Origin: DATMER01 sp031390755
GTDB lineage: Bacteria; Acidobacteriota; Thermoanaerobaculia; Multivoradales; UBA5704
Length of the DNA stretch: 64,000 nt
Reading direction: 5' to 3'
NCBI GenBank assembly: GCA_031390755.1
Contig: JANMTS010000180.1
Coordinates: 1-64,000 of the forward strand
Part shown: positions 33,106 through 44,544 of the stretch, piece by piece
Numbering within the stretch: position 1 is the stretch's first letter
Layout: every line of letters begins with the position of its first letter
The notes under the pieces: generated by a model
Seen by the model: only the letters and a program-made list of their open reading frames with translations
Databases searched by the model: none
What the model was told of the DNA's origin: nothing
Position numbers and translations under genes: made by a program

Positions 33106-34290
33106 CTAAGGCTTCTTCCTCGCTCCACCGCGCGCGACGCTCTGGAGTTTGCGCCAGATTTCGTCCTGTACCGGCGGTCGTAGGGGCGGCGGGTTCAGGC
33201 CGAAGACTCCTTCCAGGGGCGTCACCGCTCCGTAGGCGATCCGGCCGGCGGCCTTTTTCGGGTCGACCGGCAGGACTCGCGCGGCGATGGCTCCCGCCTC
33301 CTGCGCCCTCGCTCCCAGGGGGCTCTCCAGAATCACCATGGCATAGCGGAAGCGCCGCGCTTCGGCGTCCATCCAGGACCGGCGTCCCCTCATGACGAGG
33401 ACGGTTCCGGCCGGCACGTCGCTCAGCGGATCGGGGATCTGCGTGCCGGTGAACAGGATCGCCGGCCTCAGGCCATCCCCGCCAGCACCGCCATCACCTG
33501 CCGGCATCAGCAGGACGAGATTCCCGGTCATTTCCCGCCCCCAGTCGAACAGGACCACGTGCCGCACCGAGGTGCTGGCGAGTTGCGGCAGCACCGGGAA
33601 GGAGACGGTGGCCGCGGGGATCGCCGGGCCCTGGATCACCTCGGATTGGAGCGGGAGCCTGGGGCCCGCCTCAGGCCGGCCCCAGCGGCCGGTAGGCGGC
33701 GCGCCCCAGGAGAAGGCCGGGGTGCCGTCGAGGCCGCCCTTGCGCTCCAGGGGGAGCAGGCCGCGGACGAGGCCGAAGCGGTGGCGCGGGACGATCCGCC
33801 AGTCCGAGTCGGTGCGGACGAGGGTGGAGCCGTCGCCGTCCTGGAGCACGGCCAGGAAGCCGCCGGCGCCGCGGTCGCTGCGCAGCTCGACGAGAAGACG
33901 GTTGCCGCCGGGGAGCAGGAGGGGGCCGACCTCGTAGGTGTCGAGCCGCACCGGACCGCCTGGCGGATAGCGTCCGCTGCCGATGCGGCGGCCGTTCAGG
34001 GTGAGGACGTATTCGGGGTCGGCCAGGATCAGCAGCCGCGCCCGGGCCGGAGGCTCGTTCAGGTCGAAATCGCGGACGGCGTAGAAGGCCGCGGGACTGA
34101 CGTCGGTGCGGCTGCGCTCCGCCCAGATCCACTGCGCGCCGCCGGCGGGCGTGGTCATGCGGGCCCACAGCGCCGTTCCCGCGCGCGTGACCTGGCCCAG
34201 CACCCCGATGCCCAGGACGAGCAGCAGGGCGATGCGGAGCCAGGTCCGCCATCCGGGGGAGGTGCCCCCCTGGACCCCGGATGCCCTCAC
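33106..34290 (-). CDS. Membrane-anchored protein with a rhamnosidase-like carbohydrate-binding domain
   Basis: About 394 aa if started at GTG 34290, which again coincides with the end of a palindromic repeat (GGGGGTGAGGGC). An N-terminal membrane helix (LRIALLLVLGIGVLGQV) is followed by a module like the N-terminal domain of bacterial alpha-L-rhamnosidases: QWIWAERSRTD, AFYAVRDFDLNEPPARARLLI and ADPEYVLTLNGRRIGSG. No catalytic (alpha/alpha)6 barrel follows, so it is not a complete enzyme. It lies just downstream of a sulfatase-superfamily gene, suggesting sugar or glycan handling at the membrane (inference). Confidence 0.65.
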   Translation of the reverse strand: MRASGVQGGTSPGWRTWLRIALLLVLGIGVLGQVTRAGTALWARMTTPAGGAQWIWAERSRTDVSPAAFYAVRDFDLNEPPARARLLILADPEYVLTLNGRRIGSGRYPPGGPVRLDTYEVGPLLLPGGNRLLVELRSDRGAGGFLAVLQDGDGSTLVRTDSDWRIVPRHRFGLVRGLLPLERKGGLDGTPAFSWGAPPTGRWGRPEAGPRLPLQSEVIQGPAIPAATVSFPVLPQLASTSVRHVVLFDWGREMTGNLVLLMPAGDGGAGGDGLRPAILFTGTQIPDPLSDVPAGTVLVMRGRRSWMDAEARRFRYAMVILESPLGARAQEAGAIAARVLPVDPKKAAGRIAYGAVTPLEGVFGLNPPPLRPPVQDEIWRKLQSVARGGARKKP

Positions 34291-34445
34291 CCCCGTCCCC
34301 TCTCCCGGTCCGCCCGAGTCCGCCCACCCCGGGCGAGGGGCGCCCCCGCACACCCCGAAAGCCAGGAAGACGAGCGGCAAGCCTCCCCCTCTCCCGGGGC
34401 GGGTGGGCCCGGGCGGACCGGGAGAGGGGGCCGGGGGGTGAGGGC
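34283..34445. repeat. Dispersed palindromic repeat between two co-directional genes
   Basis: Ends GCCCTCACCCCCGTCCCC and GGGGGCCGGGGGGTGAGGGC, with inner arms CTCTCCCGGTCCGCCCG/CGGGCGGACCGGGAGAG and a variable centre. It starts 3 bp after the stop of the sulfatase-like gene and supplies the likely GTG start of the next gene. Confidence 0.85.
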
Positions 34446-34447
34446 CG

Positions 34448-36748
34448 TCATGGGTTCGCGTAGCCGAGCGCCTTCAGGCGTTCCAGGGTCTTCTGGTCCA
34501 CCGGCTGCTCGTCCGATTTTCCCGTATCCCGGTTCTTCCGGACCCAGGCGAGGAGGCGCTCGCGGAGCCACGCGGCTTCGAGATCGCCCTCGCCGGCCAG
34601 ATTGACCTGCTCGCCGGGATCGGCCTGGAGGTCGAAGAGATACTCGGGATCGCGAGATCGACCGAGCGCGTCGCCCTGCCCCCACGACGGTCCGGTGCGC
34701 GGCGCCCACACCATCTTCCAGCGCCCCTTCCGGATCGAGAAGATGCCGCCGCGCACGCTCGACGCCGCCGCTTTATGAAGATAACCGTGGAGATAGCCGG
34801 CGCTCTCCCCCATCTCCCCCCGCGCCACCCTCGGCAGCGGCCGGCCGGAGCTGGACGCGGGCTTGCCGTCCTTCCCCTTGAGCCCGAAGAGATCGACGAG
34901 CGTGGCGTGGAGATCCAGCGTGTCGGTCGGCTGGTCGACCCGGGCCGGCGCGAGGCGGCCGGGCGCCCAGAGGACCAGCGGGATCCGCAACTGTTCCTCA
35001 TACAGGGTGAACCCGTGAAGGATACCGCCGTGCTCGAAGTGCTCCTCGCCGTGGTCGGAGGTCAGCGCAACCAGCGTCTCGCCGGGGGGAGCCCAGGCGG
35101 CGAGCGCCTCCAGGAACTTCGCCAGCTCGGCGTCGTTGTAGGCGAGCGAGCCGTTGTACAGCCCGCGCAGGCGCCGTCGGTCGGCCGGCGTGGCGTCGCG
35201 CCGCCGCTGCTTGATATCCCAGAGCGTGCCGGTGCTGCCGTCGATCGCGGAGGGGATGCCCGCGGTGAAGCGCGAGCGGAACGGCTCCGGCGGGTCGTAC
35301 GGGTTGTGCGGGTGGATCGTGTGCAGGTAGAGGAAGGCTTTACCATCCTTGGGCAGCGACGCGAGCCACTGGAGGGCGGAGGCCTGGGCGCGCGCGGCGT
35401 TGTCGTTGAACGGCGGCTTCTCCTCGGCGGAGTAGCCGTCGATCAGAACCTCCTCGGCCGCGTGCTCGAACCCGCGGTCGGTGCCGTACGCCGAGCTGAT
35501 GTAGACGTTTCCGGAGAAAAGGCCTGTCCGATAACCCGCGGCGCGGAACTGCTCGGCGAGCGTGGGGCCGTCCTCCGGCAGCAGCTTCCAGCCGCCGCGG
35601 GAGACGAAGGGGTGGCCGGTGAAGAGCGCCTTGGTGGACGGGATCGTGTTCGGGGCGACGCTCCGGTGGTTGCGGAAGAGCATCCCCTCGCGGGCGAGCC
35701 GGTCCCAGGACGGCGAGATGCCGGCCGGGCCGCCGAGGGCGCCGAGGGTGTCGGCGCGCAGGGCGTCCATCACATAGACCACGACGAGCCGGGGCAGGCC
35801 CGTGCCGGTCATCTTTGGCTCGGTCTTGGGCTCGGGAGCTGGCTGGACGGGAGCGGACTCGGGCTCCACCGCTCCCGCGCGCAGTCCGAGCTTGCTCCAG
35901 GTGGCGGCCGGACCCTGGCCGCGGGCGCGGAGCCGGATGCGCACCCAGCCGTCCGTCTCCCCGAGGGGAAGGTCGATCTCCTTCTCGCCGTGGAGGCGGT
36001 TCCAGAAGCTCGGTCCCCAGAAGAAGCGGCGGATGGGGCTGCCGTCCTCTTCCAGGACGCTGATCTCGAAGCGCTGGCCGGGCTCGGGCGACTCGGGAGG
36101 GACGAACGTGCCGGTGAGCACGGTTCCCGGCGTGACCCGGCGGACCATGTCGACCAGGGAATCGCCGCCCTGCACGATATCGGCGCCCTTTGAGCCTTCG
36201 GCGCCGCGGCTGGCCACCTTGCCGGACGGGAGCGCGGGCCGGAGCCCGGCTCCCACGACCTGCACGCTCTGGGTATCTGGCGGGGTCAGAACGGCCGGCT
36301 CGAACGTGAGGTCGACGTTGACGCGCCCCTCGGGCAGGTCGGCCGGAAGCCGGATCTCGGTGGGATCGGCGACCGGAAAACTCCCCAGGTCGTGACCTGA
36401 GGCCGTGACGTGAACCCGGCTCGGCATGGATGGCGGATGCTGGAGGTCGAGGAAGAGGGTGCGGGGCGTGTCCCCGAGGTTGACCACCTGAATCCGGGCG
36501 TGGGGAGCCAGAGGGCGAAGGACGATCTCCTTCCCTCTTTTGCTCGGCCGCCAGCCGGAGAGGAAACGGTTGCCGCCGAGCGCCGGAGGGCGGGCGATCT
36601 GCCGCGACTCGACCAGGGCGTCGGCCGCGTGCTCGCCATCCAGGAGAGGCTGGAACGGGCCGCTTCCGTCGCCGGATCTTCCTTCCCCGCAGGCTCCGAG
36701 CGTGAGCGCAAGAAGAAAGGCGGCTGAAAGGGGGGTGGAACGACGCAT
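34448..36748 (-). CDS. Sulfatase-superfamily lipoprotein with a Thr at the nucleophile position
   Basis: 766 aa. Lipobox LLALTLGAC; residues about 30-345 form beta-rich N-terminal domains; about 355-766 is the alkaline phosphatase/sulfatase fold: VVVYVMDALRADTLGALGG, metal motif TSDHGEEHFEHG and a C-terminal LKALGY. The formylglycine motif position reads PNTIPSTKALFTG, with Thr where sulfatases have Cys or Ser, so a formylglycine sulfatase is unlikely. Thr nucleophiles occur in phosphotransferases and phosphodiesterases of this superfamily. ATG 36748 is chosen for the lipoprotein signal; the longer frame is a shadow. Confidence 0.87.
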   Translation of the reverse strand: MRRSTPLSAAFLLALTLGACGEGRSGDGSGPFQPLLDGEHAADALVESRQIARPPALGGNRFLSGWRPSKRGKEIVLRPLAPHARIQVVNLGDTPRTLFLDLQHPPSMPSRVHVTASGHDLGSFPVADPTEIRLPADLPEGRVNVDLTFEPAVLTPPDTQSVQVVGAGLRPALPSGKVASRGAEGSKGADIVQGGDSLVDMVRRVTPGTVLTGTFVPPESPEPGQRFEISVLEEDGSPIRRFFWGPSFWNRLHGEKEIDLPLGETDGWVRIRLRARGQGPAATWSKLGLRAGAVEPESAPVQPAPEPKTEPKMTGTGLPRLVVVYVMDALRADTLGALGGPAGISPSWDRLAREGMLFRNHRSVAPNTIPSTKALFTGHPFVSRGGWKLLPEDGPTLAEQFRAAGYRTGLFSGNVYISSAYGTDRGFEHAAEEVLIDGYSAEEKPPFNDNAARAQASALQWLASLPKDGKAFLYLHTIHPHNPYDPPEPFRSRFTAGIPSAIDGSTGTLWDIKQRRRDATPADRRRLRGLYNGSLAYNDAELAKFLEALAAWAPPGETLVALTSDHGEEHFEHGGILHGFTLYEEQLRIPLVLWAPGRLAPARVDQPTDTLDLHATLVDLFGLKGKDGKPASSSGRPLPRVARGEMGESAGYLHGYLHKAAASSVRGGIFSIRKGRWKMVWAPRTGPSWGQGDALGRSRDPEYLFDLQADPGEQVNLAGEGDLEAAWLRERLLAWVRKNRDTGKSDEQPVDQKTLERLKALGYANP

Positions 36749-36795
36749 GACGGGCGCGCGAAGGATAGCATTCCGGAGCTGCCCGGGGCGGGCAT

Positions 36796-36825
36796 TTGAC
36801 ACCCCCCCGCCGATCGTTCTAGATT
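36796..36825 (+). promoter_or_regulatory. Promoter of the kdsB operon
   Basis: TTGACA (36796-36801), an 18-bp spacer and TAGATT (36820-36825). Transcription would begin near 36832, at the GTG proposed as the kdsB start, so kdsB may be leaderless or start further in. Confidence 0.6.
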
Positions 36826-36830
36826 CGGCC

Positions 36831-37619
36831 GTGCATCCCTCCGACGCTTCGGGCGTTTCTCCTCGACAATCCGGCCTGGGTACCTTCCGCAGCCTCCTCG
36901 GAATTGTCGGCGCCATTCCGGCCCGATACGCTTCCACGCGGCTGCCGGGCAAGCCCCTGCTGCCGATCGCCGGACGGCCGATGATCGAGCACGTCTACGA
37001 GCGGGCCTCCCGGGCGCGCGGCATCGATCGCGTGGTCGTCCTCACCGACGATGAGCGCATCGCGCGGGCGGTCGAGGGGTTCGGCGGCGCCTGGGAGATG
37101 ACGCCGGCCGAGTGCGCCAGCGGCACCGACCGCATCGCCCACGCCGCCCGCGGGTGGCAGGCGGCGGCGGTGGTGAACATCCAGGGCGACGAGCCGCTGA
37201 TCGATCCGGAGGCGGTGTCGCGCATCTCGCTCCACCTGGCCGAGAACCCGGGCGACCCGATCGTCACCCTGGCCGCGGCCGCGGCTCCCGAAGAGATGGG
37301 CAACCCGAATTCGGTCAAGGTCGTGCTCGACCGCTTCGGCTACGCCCTCTACTTCAGCCGCTCCGCCATCCCCTACCCCCGGCAGGAGGATGGCGCGGCG
37401 CCGCTCAAGCATCTGGGCCTCTACGGCTATCAGCGCGAGGCGTTGCTCCAGCTCGCCTCCCTGCCGCAGACGCCTCTCGAACGGAGCGAATCGCTGGAGC
37501 AGCTCCGCGCGCTGGAAAATGGACTGCGCATCCGCGTTCTGAAGACCGATCGTGCCTCGCCGGGAGTCGACACCCGGGAAGACCTGGAGCGCGTGGCACG
37601 TTTGCTGGAACTGACCTGA
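36831..37619 (+). CDS. kdsB: CMP-Kdo synthetase KdsB
   Basis: About 262 aa. It activates Kdo with CTP for lipid A core synthesis. Signature AIPARYASTRLPGKPLLPIAG, then ECASGTDRIAHAA, VVNIQGDEPLIDPEAV and HLGLYGYQREALL. The start is uncertain: GTG 36831 gives about 20 residues before the conserved core and sits on the predicted transcription start. The next genes pyrG (supplying CTP), kdsA, kdsD and kdsC complete the pathway. Confidence 0.93.
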   Translation: MHPSDASGVSPRQSGLGTFRSLLGIVGAIPARYASTRLPGKPLLPIAGRPMIEHVYERASRARGIDRVVVLTDDERIARAVEGFGGAWEMTPAECASGTDRIAHAARGWQAAAVVNIQGDEPLIDPEAVSRISLHLAENPGDPIVTLAAAAAPEEMGNPNSVKVVLDRFGYALYFSRSAIPYPRQEDGAAPLKHLGLYGYQREALLQLASLPQTPLERSESLEQLRALENGLRIRVLKTDRASPGVDTREDLERVARLLELT

Positions 37620-37644
37620 CCCACAGCCGAGATCAGGAGACATC

Positions 37645-39335
<1,691 letters not shown>

Positions 39336-39336
<1 letters not shown>

Positions 39337-40190
39337 TGCTGACGGACAGGTCTGTCGAGCTGGCGCCCGGGATCGTCGTCGGAGGGACGGGCCCCGGCCC
39401 GCTGCCGGTGATCGCCGGTCCGTGCATGATCGAGAGCGAGGAGCGGACGCTGGAGACCGCGCACATCCTGGCCGCCATGGCTGAGCGCCTGGGTTTTCCG
39501 CTGGTGTTCAAGTCCTCGTTCGACAAGGCGAACCGCAGCGCGATCGGCACGGCGCGTGGTCCGGGCCTGGAGGAAGGGCTGCGCATCCTGCGGCTCGTCA
39601 AGGAAGAGACCGGCCTGCCCGTGCTGACCGACGTCCACGAAGTCGACCAGTGCGGCCCGGCGGCCGAGGTCTGCGACGTGCTCCAGATCCCGGCGTTCCT
39701 CTGCCGCCAGACCGACCTCGTGGTGAACGCGGCCCGCACCGGCCGCGCGGTGAACATCAAGAAAGGCCAGTTCATGGCGCCGGACGGCATGCTCCGCCTC
39801 GTGGACAAGGCGCGCAGCGTCGGCAACGACCGGGTGACCGTGACCGAGCGCGGGGTCTCGTTCGGCTACAACAACCTCGTGGTGGACATGCGCAGCTTCG
39901 CCATGATGCAGGACGACGGCATCGCGGTGATCTACGACGTGACCCACTCGCTCCAGCTGCCCGGCGCCGCGGGCGACGAGAGCGGCGGACTCCGGCGCTA
40001 CGCCGAGCCGCTCGCCCGGGCCGCCGTGGCCGCGGGCGCCGACGGTCTCTTTCTGGAGATCCATCCGGACCCCGACCGCGCCCTCTCCGACAAGGCCGTA
40101 CAGCTGCCGCCCGAGCGCGCCGAGGCGCTGCTGCGGTCCCTGATCGCTCTGCGGCGGACGCTGGTGAACGTGGTGGAGACGGCGGGATGA
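39336..40190 (+). CDS. kdsA: 3-deoxy-D-manno-octulosonate 8-phosphate synthase KdsA
   Basis: 284 aa. Condenses PEP and arabinose 5-phosphate. Motifs: VIAGPCMIESEERTLE, FKSSFDKANRSA, VLTDVHEVDQ, IPAFLCRQTDLV, INIKKGQF in the form VNIKKGQFMAP, and FLEIHPDPDRALSD. A Cys in AGPCMIE suggests the metal-dependent type, in which this Cys is a metal ligand. ATG overlaps the pyrG stop (TGATG). Confidence 0.96.
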
Positions 40191-41170
40191 GCCCGGCACC
40201 TCACAGTCCCAGAGCCCCCCGGGAGGTTGCCCGGGAGGTTCTGGAGACCGAGGCCGCGGCGGTCCGAGGGCTGATCCCGCAGCTCGACGAGCGCTTCGAC
40301 CGCGCCGTGGAGCTGCTCCGCGCGTGCGCCGGCCGGGTGGTCTGCACCGGCATGGGCAAGAGCGGCATCATCATGAAGAAGGTCGTGGCCACGCTCGCCT
40401 CGACCGGCACACCGTCGCTCTTCCTCCACCCGGCGGAAGCGGTCCACGGCGACCTCGGGATGATCGTCTCCGGAGACGTGGTGCTCGCCGCGTCCTACTC
40501 GGGAACCACCGAGGAGCTGATGCGGCTGGTCGAGACGCTCAAGCGGCTCGGCGTGCCGCTGATCGCGATGACCGCGAACGCGCTTTCCCCGCTGGCCCGC
40601 CACGCGGACGTCCACCTGCCCGTGGCGATCGACCGCGAGGCCTGTCCGCTCAACCTGGCGCCCACGGCTTCGACCACGGCCACGCTCGCCCTCGGCGACG
40701 CCCTGGCCATGGCGCTCCTGGAGGCCCGCGGCTTCACCCGCGAGGACTTCGCGCTCCTCCACCCCGCCGGCCAGCTCGGCAAGCAGCTGCTCAAGGTCGA
40801 GCAGCTCATGCATGCCGGCGACCGGCTGCCGAAGGTCCGCACGTCGACGCCCATGCGCGACGCCATCTATGAGATGTCGAAGAAGGGCCTCGGGATCACC
40901 GCCGTGGTGGACGATGACGACCGGCTCGAAGGTTGCATTTCCGACGGTGATCTGCGGCGCCTGATTGAGCACGACGACGGGCTGCTGAGAAAGACTGCGG
41001 GCGAGTGCATGACCCCGAAGCCGCGGACGATCTCCGGCGGCGAGCTCGCCGCGGCCGCCCTGAAGATCATGGAAGACCACCGCATCACCTCGCTCTTCGT
41101 GAGCAGCGCCGACGGGCGGCTCGAAGGGCTGGTCCATCTTCACGACCTCTGGGGGCTGGAGCTGTTTTGA
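40187..41170 (+). CDS. kdsD: Arabinose-5-phosphate isomerase KdsD/KpsF
   Basis: 327 aa. SIS domain (about residues 40-180): RVVCTGMGKSGIIMKKVVAT, HPAEAVHGDLGM, SYSGTTEELMRL. A pair of CBS domains at about 205-327 follows: TPMRDAIYEMSKKGLGITAVVDDDDRLEGCISDGDLRR. It makes arabinose 5-phosphate from ribulose 5-phosphate for KdsA. The ATG overlaps the kdsA stop (ATGA) and the stop overlaps the kdsC TTG. Confidence 0.95.
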   Translation: MSPAPHSPRAPREVAREVLETEAAAVRGLIPQLDERFDRAVELLRACAGRVVCTGMGKSGIIMKKVVATLASTGTPSLFLHPAEAVHGDLGMIVSGDVVLAASYSGTTEELMRLVETLKRLGVPLIAMTANALSPLARHADVHLPVAIDREACPLNLAPTASTTATLALGDALAMALLEARGFTREDFALLHPAGQLGKQLLKVEQLMHAGDRLPKVRTSTPMRDAIYEMSKKGLGITAVVDDDDRLEGCISDGDLRRLIEHDDGLLRKTAGECMTPKPRTISGGELAAAALKIMEDHRITSLFVSSADGRLEGLVHLHDLWGLELF

Positions 41171-41748
41171 ACCCGCTCTCCACGCTTTCCACGCTTTCCC
41201 CGCTCTCCAATACCGAGCTGGCCGAACGCGCGCGCGGCCTTCGCTGGCTGCTGCTGGACGTGGACGGCGTCCTCACCGACGGCCGTCTCGTCTATGGCGC
41301 GACGGGCGAGGAGATGAAAATCTTCCACGTCCACGACGGGCTCGGCCTGAGGCTGCTCCAGCGCACCGGAATTCAGGTGGGGATCATCTCCGGCCGCAAG
41401 AGCGAGCCCTTGAAGGTGCGGGCGGAGGATCTGGAGATCGACTTCCTTCTGATGGAGCGCTCTGACAAGGGCCCCGCGTTCGACGAGTTCCTGGCGATGC
41501 ACGAGGTGTCGCCCCAGGAAGTCGCCTTCATCGGGGACGACCTCGTGGACCTGCCGATCCTCCTGCGCTGCGGCCTCGCGTTCGCGCCGTCCGACGCGGT
41601 GCGCGAGGTCCAGGAGCGGGTCCACCGCGTGCTGGACGGGCGCGGCGGCTGGGGCGTGGTGCGCGAGCTGTGCGAGCTGCTGTTGCGGGCGCGCGGAGAG
41701 TGGGACGCGCTGATCACTCCGTATTTCACAGTCGGAGACCCGGACTGA
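41167..41748 (+). CDS. kdsC: Kdo-8-phosphate phosphatase KdsC
   Basis: 193 aa HAD hydrolase of the KdsC type: LLDVDGVLTDGRLVYG, with the two catalytic Asp, then FHVHDGLGLRLLQRTG, GIISGRKSEPLK and FIGDDLVDLPILLRCG. It removes phosphate from Kdo 8-phosphate. The start is TTG 41167 overlapping the kdsD stop (TTGA); this gives a short Thr/Ser-rich leader before the core. Confidence 0.92.
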   Translation: MNPLSTLSTLSPLSNTELAERARGLRWLLLDVDGVLTDGRLVYGATGEEMKIFHVHDGLGLRLLQRTGIQVGIISGRKSEPLKVRAEDLEIDFLLMERSDKGPAFDEFLAMHEVSPQEVAFIGDDLVDLPILLRCGLAFAPSDAVREVQERVHRVLDGRGGWGVVRELCELLLRARGEWDALITPYFTVGDPD

Positions 41749-42692
41749 GCCCGCGTCCGACCCCGGTTCCTCCCGCGGCATCGGCCCCCCCCTCGCGGGT
41801 CCGCAAGAGGACCAGCCGCCTCCGCGCGGCCCTGCTTCCCGGTGTCATCCGTCTGATCGCCGCGCTCGCCGGCTCGGTTTCGCACGGCACCGCCCTCCGC
41901 CTCGGCCGGGCCGCGGGCTCGCTCGCCTGGCGGCTCAGCGGCCGGGACCGCCGCCGGTCTCTCGATCATCTCGCCCTCGCCCTCCCCGAGCTGTCCGAGG
42001 CGGAGCACCGCCGCATCGCGCGCGCCGGCTTCCAGAATCAGGGGATGAACGCGGCCGAGCTGCTTCACCTGCTGCGGCGGGACGCGGACGAGCTGCGTCC
42101 GAAGATCGCCGTCGAGGGTTGGGAGAACGTGGAGGCCGCGCGCGCGACCGGCCGGCCGATCCTCATCCTGACCGGCCACTGCGGCAACTGGGAGCTGATC
42201 GCGATCCCGCTGCGCCACGGCGGCCTGCCGCCCGCGGCCATCGCGAGGCCGGCGGACGACCCGCGCATCCAGGAACTGATCGTGGCGATCCGCCGCAGCC
42301 TCGGCACTTCGACCATTGCGCGAGGCACCCGCGGCGCGGCCCGGCAGATCCTGGAAGTCCTGCGCAGCGGCGGCGCGATCGCCATGCTGATCGACCAGGA
42401 CACCAAGGTGGACGGCGTCTGGGTCCCCTTCTTCGGCCGCCCCGCCTTCACGCCGGTCGGCCCCGCCGAGATGGCGCTCAAGCAGAGGATGAAGGTCGTC
42501 CCCTCCTTCATCGAGCGCCGTCCGGACGGGGGCCATCTGGTGCGTTTCCATCCCATCCTGGACCTGCCGGCCGATCCTCAGGAGGCCACCGCCGCGATGA
42601 CCGCCGCGATCGAGCAGCAGATCCGCCGAAGGCCGGAGCAGTGGGTCTGGTGGCACAAGCGCTGGCGGCGCCAGCCGACGATCGAGCGCTAG
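41745..42692 (+). CDS. Lipid A biosynthesis lauroyl-type acyltransferase (LpxL/HtrB family)
   Basis: About 315 aa. The HX4E acyltransferase motif is in ILTGHCGNWELIAIPL; other family segments are AAGSLAWRLSGRDRRRSLDHLALALP, AMLIDQDTKVDGVWVPFFGRPA and the terminal EQWVWWHKRWR. It transfers an acyl chain to Kdo2-lipid IVA at the inner membrane. The start is uncertain: CTG 41745 overlaps the kdsC stop, and no ATG exists before the conserved core. It continues the Kdo block logically. Confidence 0.87.
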   Translation: MSPRPTPVPPAASAPPSRVRKRTSRLRAALLPGVIRLIAALAGSVSHGTALRLGRAAGSLAWRLSGRDRRRSLDHLALALPELSEAEHRRIARAGFQNQGMNAAELLHLLRRDADELRPKIAVEGWENVEAARATGRPILILTGHCGNWELIAIPLRHGGLPPAAIARPADDPRIQELIVAIRRSLGTSTIARGTRGAARQILEVLRSGGAIAMLIDQDTKVDGVWVPFFGRPAFTPVGPAEMALKQRMKVVPSFIERRPDGGHLVRFHPILDLPADPQEATAAMTAAIEQQIRRRPEQWVWWHKRWRRQPTIER

Positions 42693-42702
42693 AATCCGCG
42701 CC

Positions 42703-44544
42703 GTGAACGCCTCTCGATTCAGGTTCCGAGCCCTTGCGGCTCTCCTAGTTGTGGCCGCCTGCCGGAGCGAGCCTCCCAAAGAATCTCTCGCCTGGGTGCG
42801 GGTCGATCTCGCCCGCGAGCCGGCCATCGTCGAGATGGGCTCTCCGGCCGTCGCGAAGATCTCCTATCTCGGGTCCGCGGAGGTTCGAGACATGAGCCAG
42901 GTGCCGGCCGACCAGCTCGTTCACTTCCCGAAGCGGACGGCCGGGCAGGTCGAGGCGCTGGAGATGCAGGCGGGGACGCGGATTCATTGGGCCGTTGAGG
43001 TAGGCCAGGACGCCTACGTCGCCTTCACTCCGCTCGGCTCGGAGGGGGATTGCCTCTGCACGTACCGGGTCGGCGTCCGCGAAGCTCCTGGCAAGCTACG
43101 GGAGTTGTACCGCGTGGAGTCGGCGCCGGTGGGCGCCATCGCTCCGGCCGAGGTGGAGGTCGACCTCTCCGGGTACGCCGGCCGGCGCGTGGAGATTCTT
43201 TTTCAGCTCGACGGTCCTCCTCCCGCCACGGCACTTTGGGGAAGCCCGGCTCTCTACGGCCGGGAAGCTGCGCGCCGGCACAAAGCGGGGTCGCGGCCCA
43301 ACGTCATCCTGATCGGGATGGACACGCTCCGCGCCGACGAGCTTGGCGCCTGGGGCCGGACGCCGAGCCTGACTCCGCATCTCGATCGGCTCGCCGGGCA
43401 GAGTGATGTCTGGCCCGAGGCCTACACGACGTTCAATGCGACCAATCCCAGCTTCGCGTCCATGATGACCGGCCTCTATGGGAAAAGCCATGGCGTCTAT
43501 GATCTCAAGACTCCCCTGCCGCGGAGCCACGTCACCCTCGCCGAGCACCTGGCCGGCGCCGGCTACGACACCTTCGCGGTGATCTCGGCCAGCCATCTCG
43601 GAGACCACAACTCAGGTCTCGGCCAGGGATTCGGCAAGGTCGTCCGGGCGACCGAGCACCACGCCGCCGAGCTGGCCGTAGACACGACGCTCGACTGGAT
43701 CGCCAGCCAGAACGATGACCAGGCCAAGACGCGGCCGTTCTTCGTCTGGCTCCATCTTTTCGATCCGCACACGCCGCACACGCCGCCGAATCCTTACGCC
43801 ATCGGCTACCGGCCGGCTTCTCCTTTCGGACTCTCGCCGGTCGACGCCTGGGTGCCGTTCCGTGAACCCGGAGCCCGGGGCTTCGTCGAGCAGGTTCTCG
43901 GGGGCCAACGCGATCTCTACGATGGAGAGGTTGCCTACCTGGACCACCAGGTCGGCCGGCTGCTCGATTACCTGGAGAGCCGCAGCCTTTTGGAAGACAC
44001 CCTCCTCGTCCTGGTGGCGGACCACGGTGAGAGCCTGGGCGAGCATGGCGTTCTCTTCCGGCACGTCGGCCTGCACGACACCATCGTCCACGTCCCCCTG
44101 ATGGTCCGCTGGCCCGGCCGGGAACGGCAGGGCCGGCGCCTCGACGGCTTGGTCCAGACGCTCGACGTCTTCCCCACCATCCTCCAGGCCGCCGGTATTG
44201 CTCCGCCCCAGACGGACGGGAAGGATCTCAAGGGTGACGCCGCCCGGCGCGCCGTCTTCGCCGAGCACTCCGACCGGTTCGGAGCCATGGTCCGCACGCG
44301 CGACCATAAATACATTTGGAACCAGGGTCTGCCGAAGCTCTTCCCGGACGGCCCCTACCTCTACGACCTGAAGGCCGATCCGGGCGAGACCCGCAACCTC
44401 GCCGGTCAGGGACTGCCCGTCGAGAAGGGTCTCGCGGATCTCCTCCGCCGCTGGCAGCAGGATCGCCAGAACCACCCCGAGGCCAGGCCCCGAGAGCAGA
44501 CCGACGAGGAGAAGGCCAAGCTCAAGGCTCTGGGGTACGGCTAG
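42703..44544 (+). CDS. Second sulfatase-superfamily lipoprotein (Thr nucleophile position)
   Basis: 613 aa from GTG 42703, 10 bp after the acyltransferase gene. Lipobox LLVVAAC; residues about 25-195 are a beta-rich domain; about 200-613 is the sulfatase/phosphatase fold: VILIGMDTLRADELGAWG, VADHGESLGEHG and LYDLKADPGETRNLAGQ, with the terminal LKALGYG shared with the protein at 34.4 kb. The nucleophile motif reads NATNPSFASMMTG, Thr instead of Cys/Ser. Its place after Kdo/lipid A genes suggests modification of envelope lipid or glycan, perhaps phosphotransfer (inference). Confidence 0.87.
   Translation: MNASRFRFRALAALLVVAACRSEPPKESLAWVRVDLAREPAIVEMGSPAVAKISYLGSAEVRDMSQVPADQLVHFPKRTAGQVEALEMQAGTRIHWAVEVGQDAYVAFTPLGSEGDCLCTYRVGVREAPGKLRELYRVESAPVGAIAPAEVEVDLSGYAGRRVEILFQLDGPPPATALWGSPALYGREAARRHKAGSRPNVILIGMDTLRADELGAWGRTPSLTPHLDRLAGQSDVWPEAYTTFNATNPSFASMMTGLYGKSHGVYDLKTPLPRSHVTLAEHLAGAGYDTFAVISASHLGDHNSGLGQGFGKVVRATEHHAAELAVDTTLDWIASQNDDQAKTRPFFVWLHLFDPHTPHTPPNPYAIGYRPASPFGLSPVDAWVPFREPGARGFVEQVLGGQRDLYDGEVAYLDHQVGRLLDYLESRSLLEDTLLVLVADHGESLGEHGVLFRHVGLHDTIVHVPLMVRWPGRERQGRRLDGLVQTLDVFPTILQAAGIAPPQTDGKDLKGDAARRAVFAEHSDRFGAMVRTRDHKYIWNQGLPKLFPDGPYLYDLKADPGETRNLAGQGLPVEKGLADLLRRWQQDRQNHPEARPREQTDEEKAKLKALGYG

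Noticed and set aside
34448..34600. Initial reading of the lipoprotein as an arylsulfatase
   Set aside because: The nucleophile position is Thr rather than Cys or Ser, so formylglycine cannot form; the gene is listed as a sulfatase-superfamily member only.
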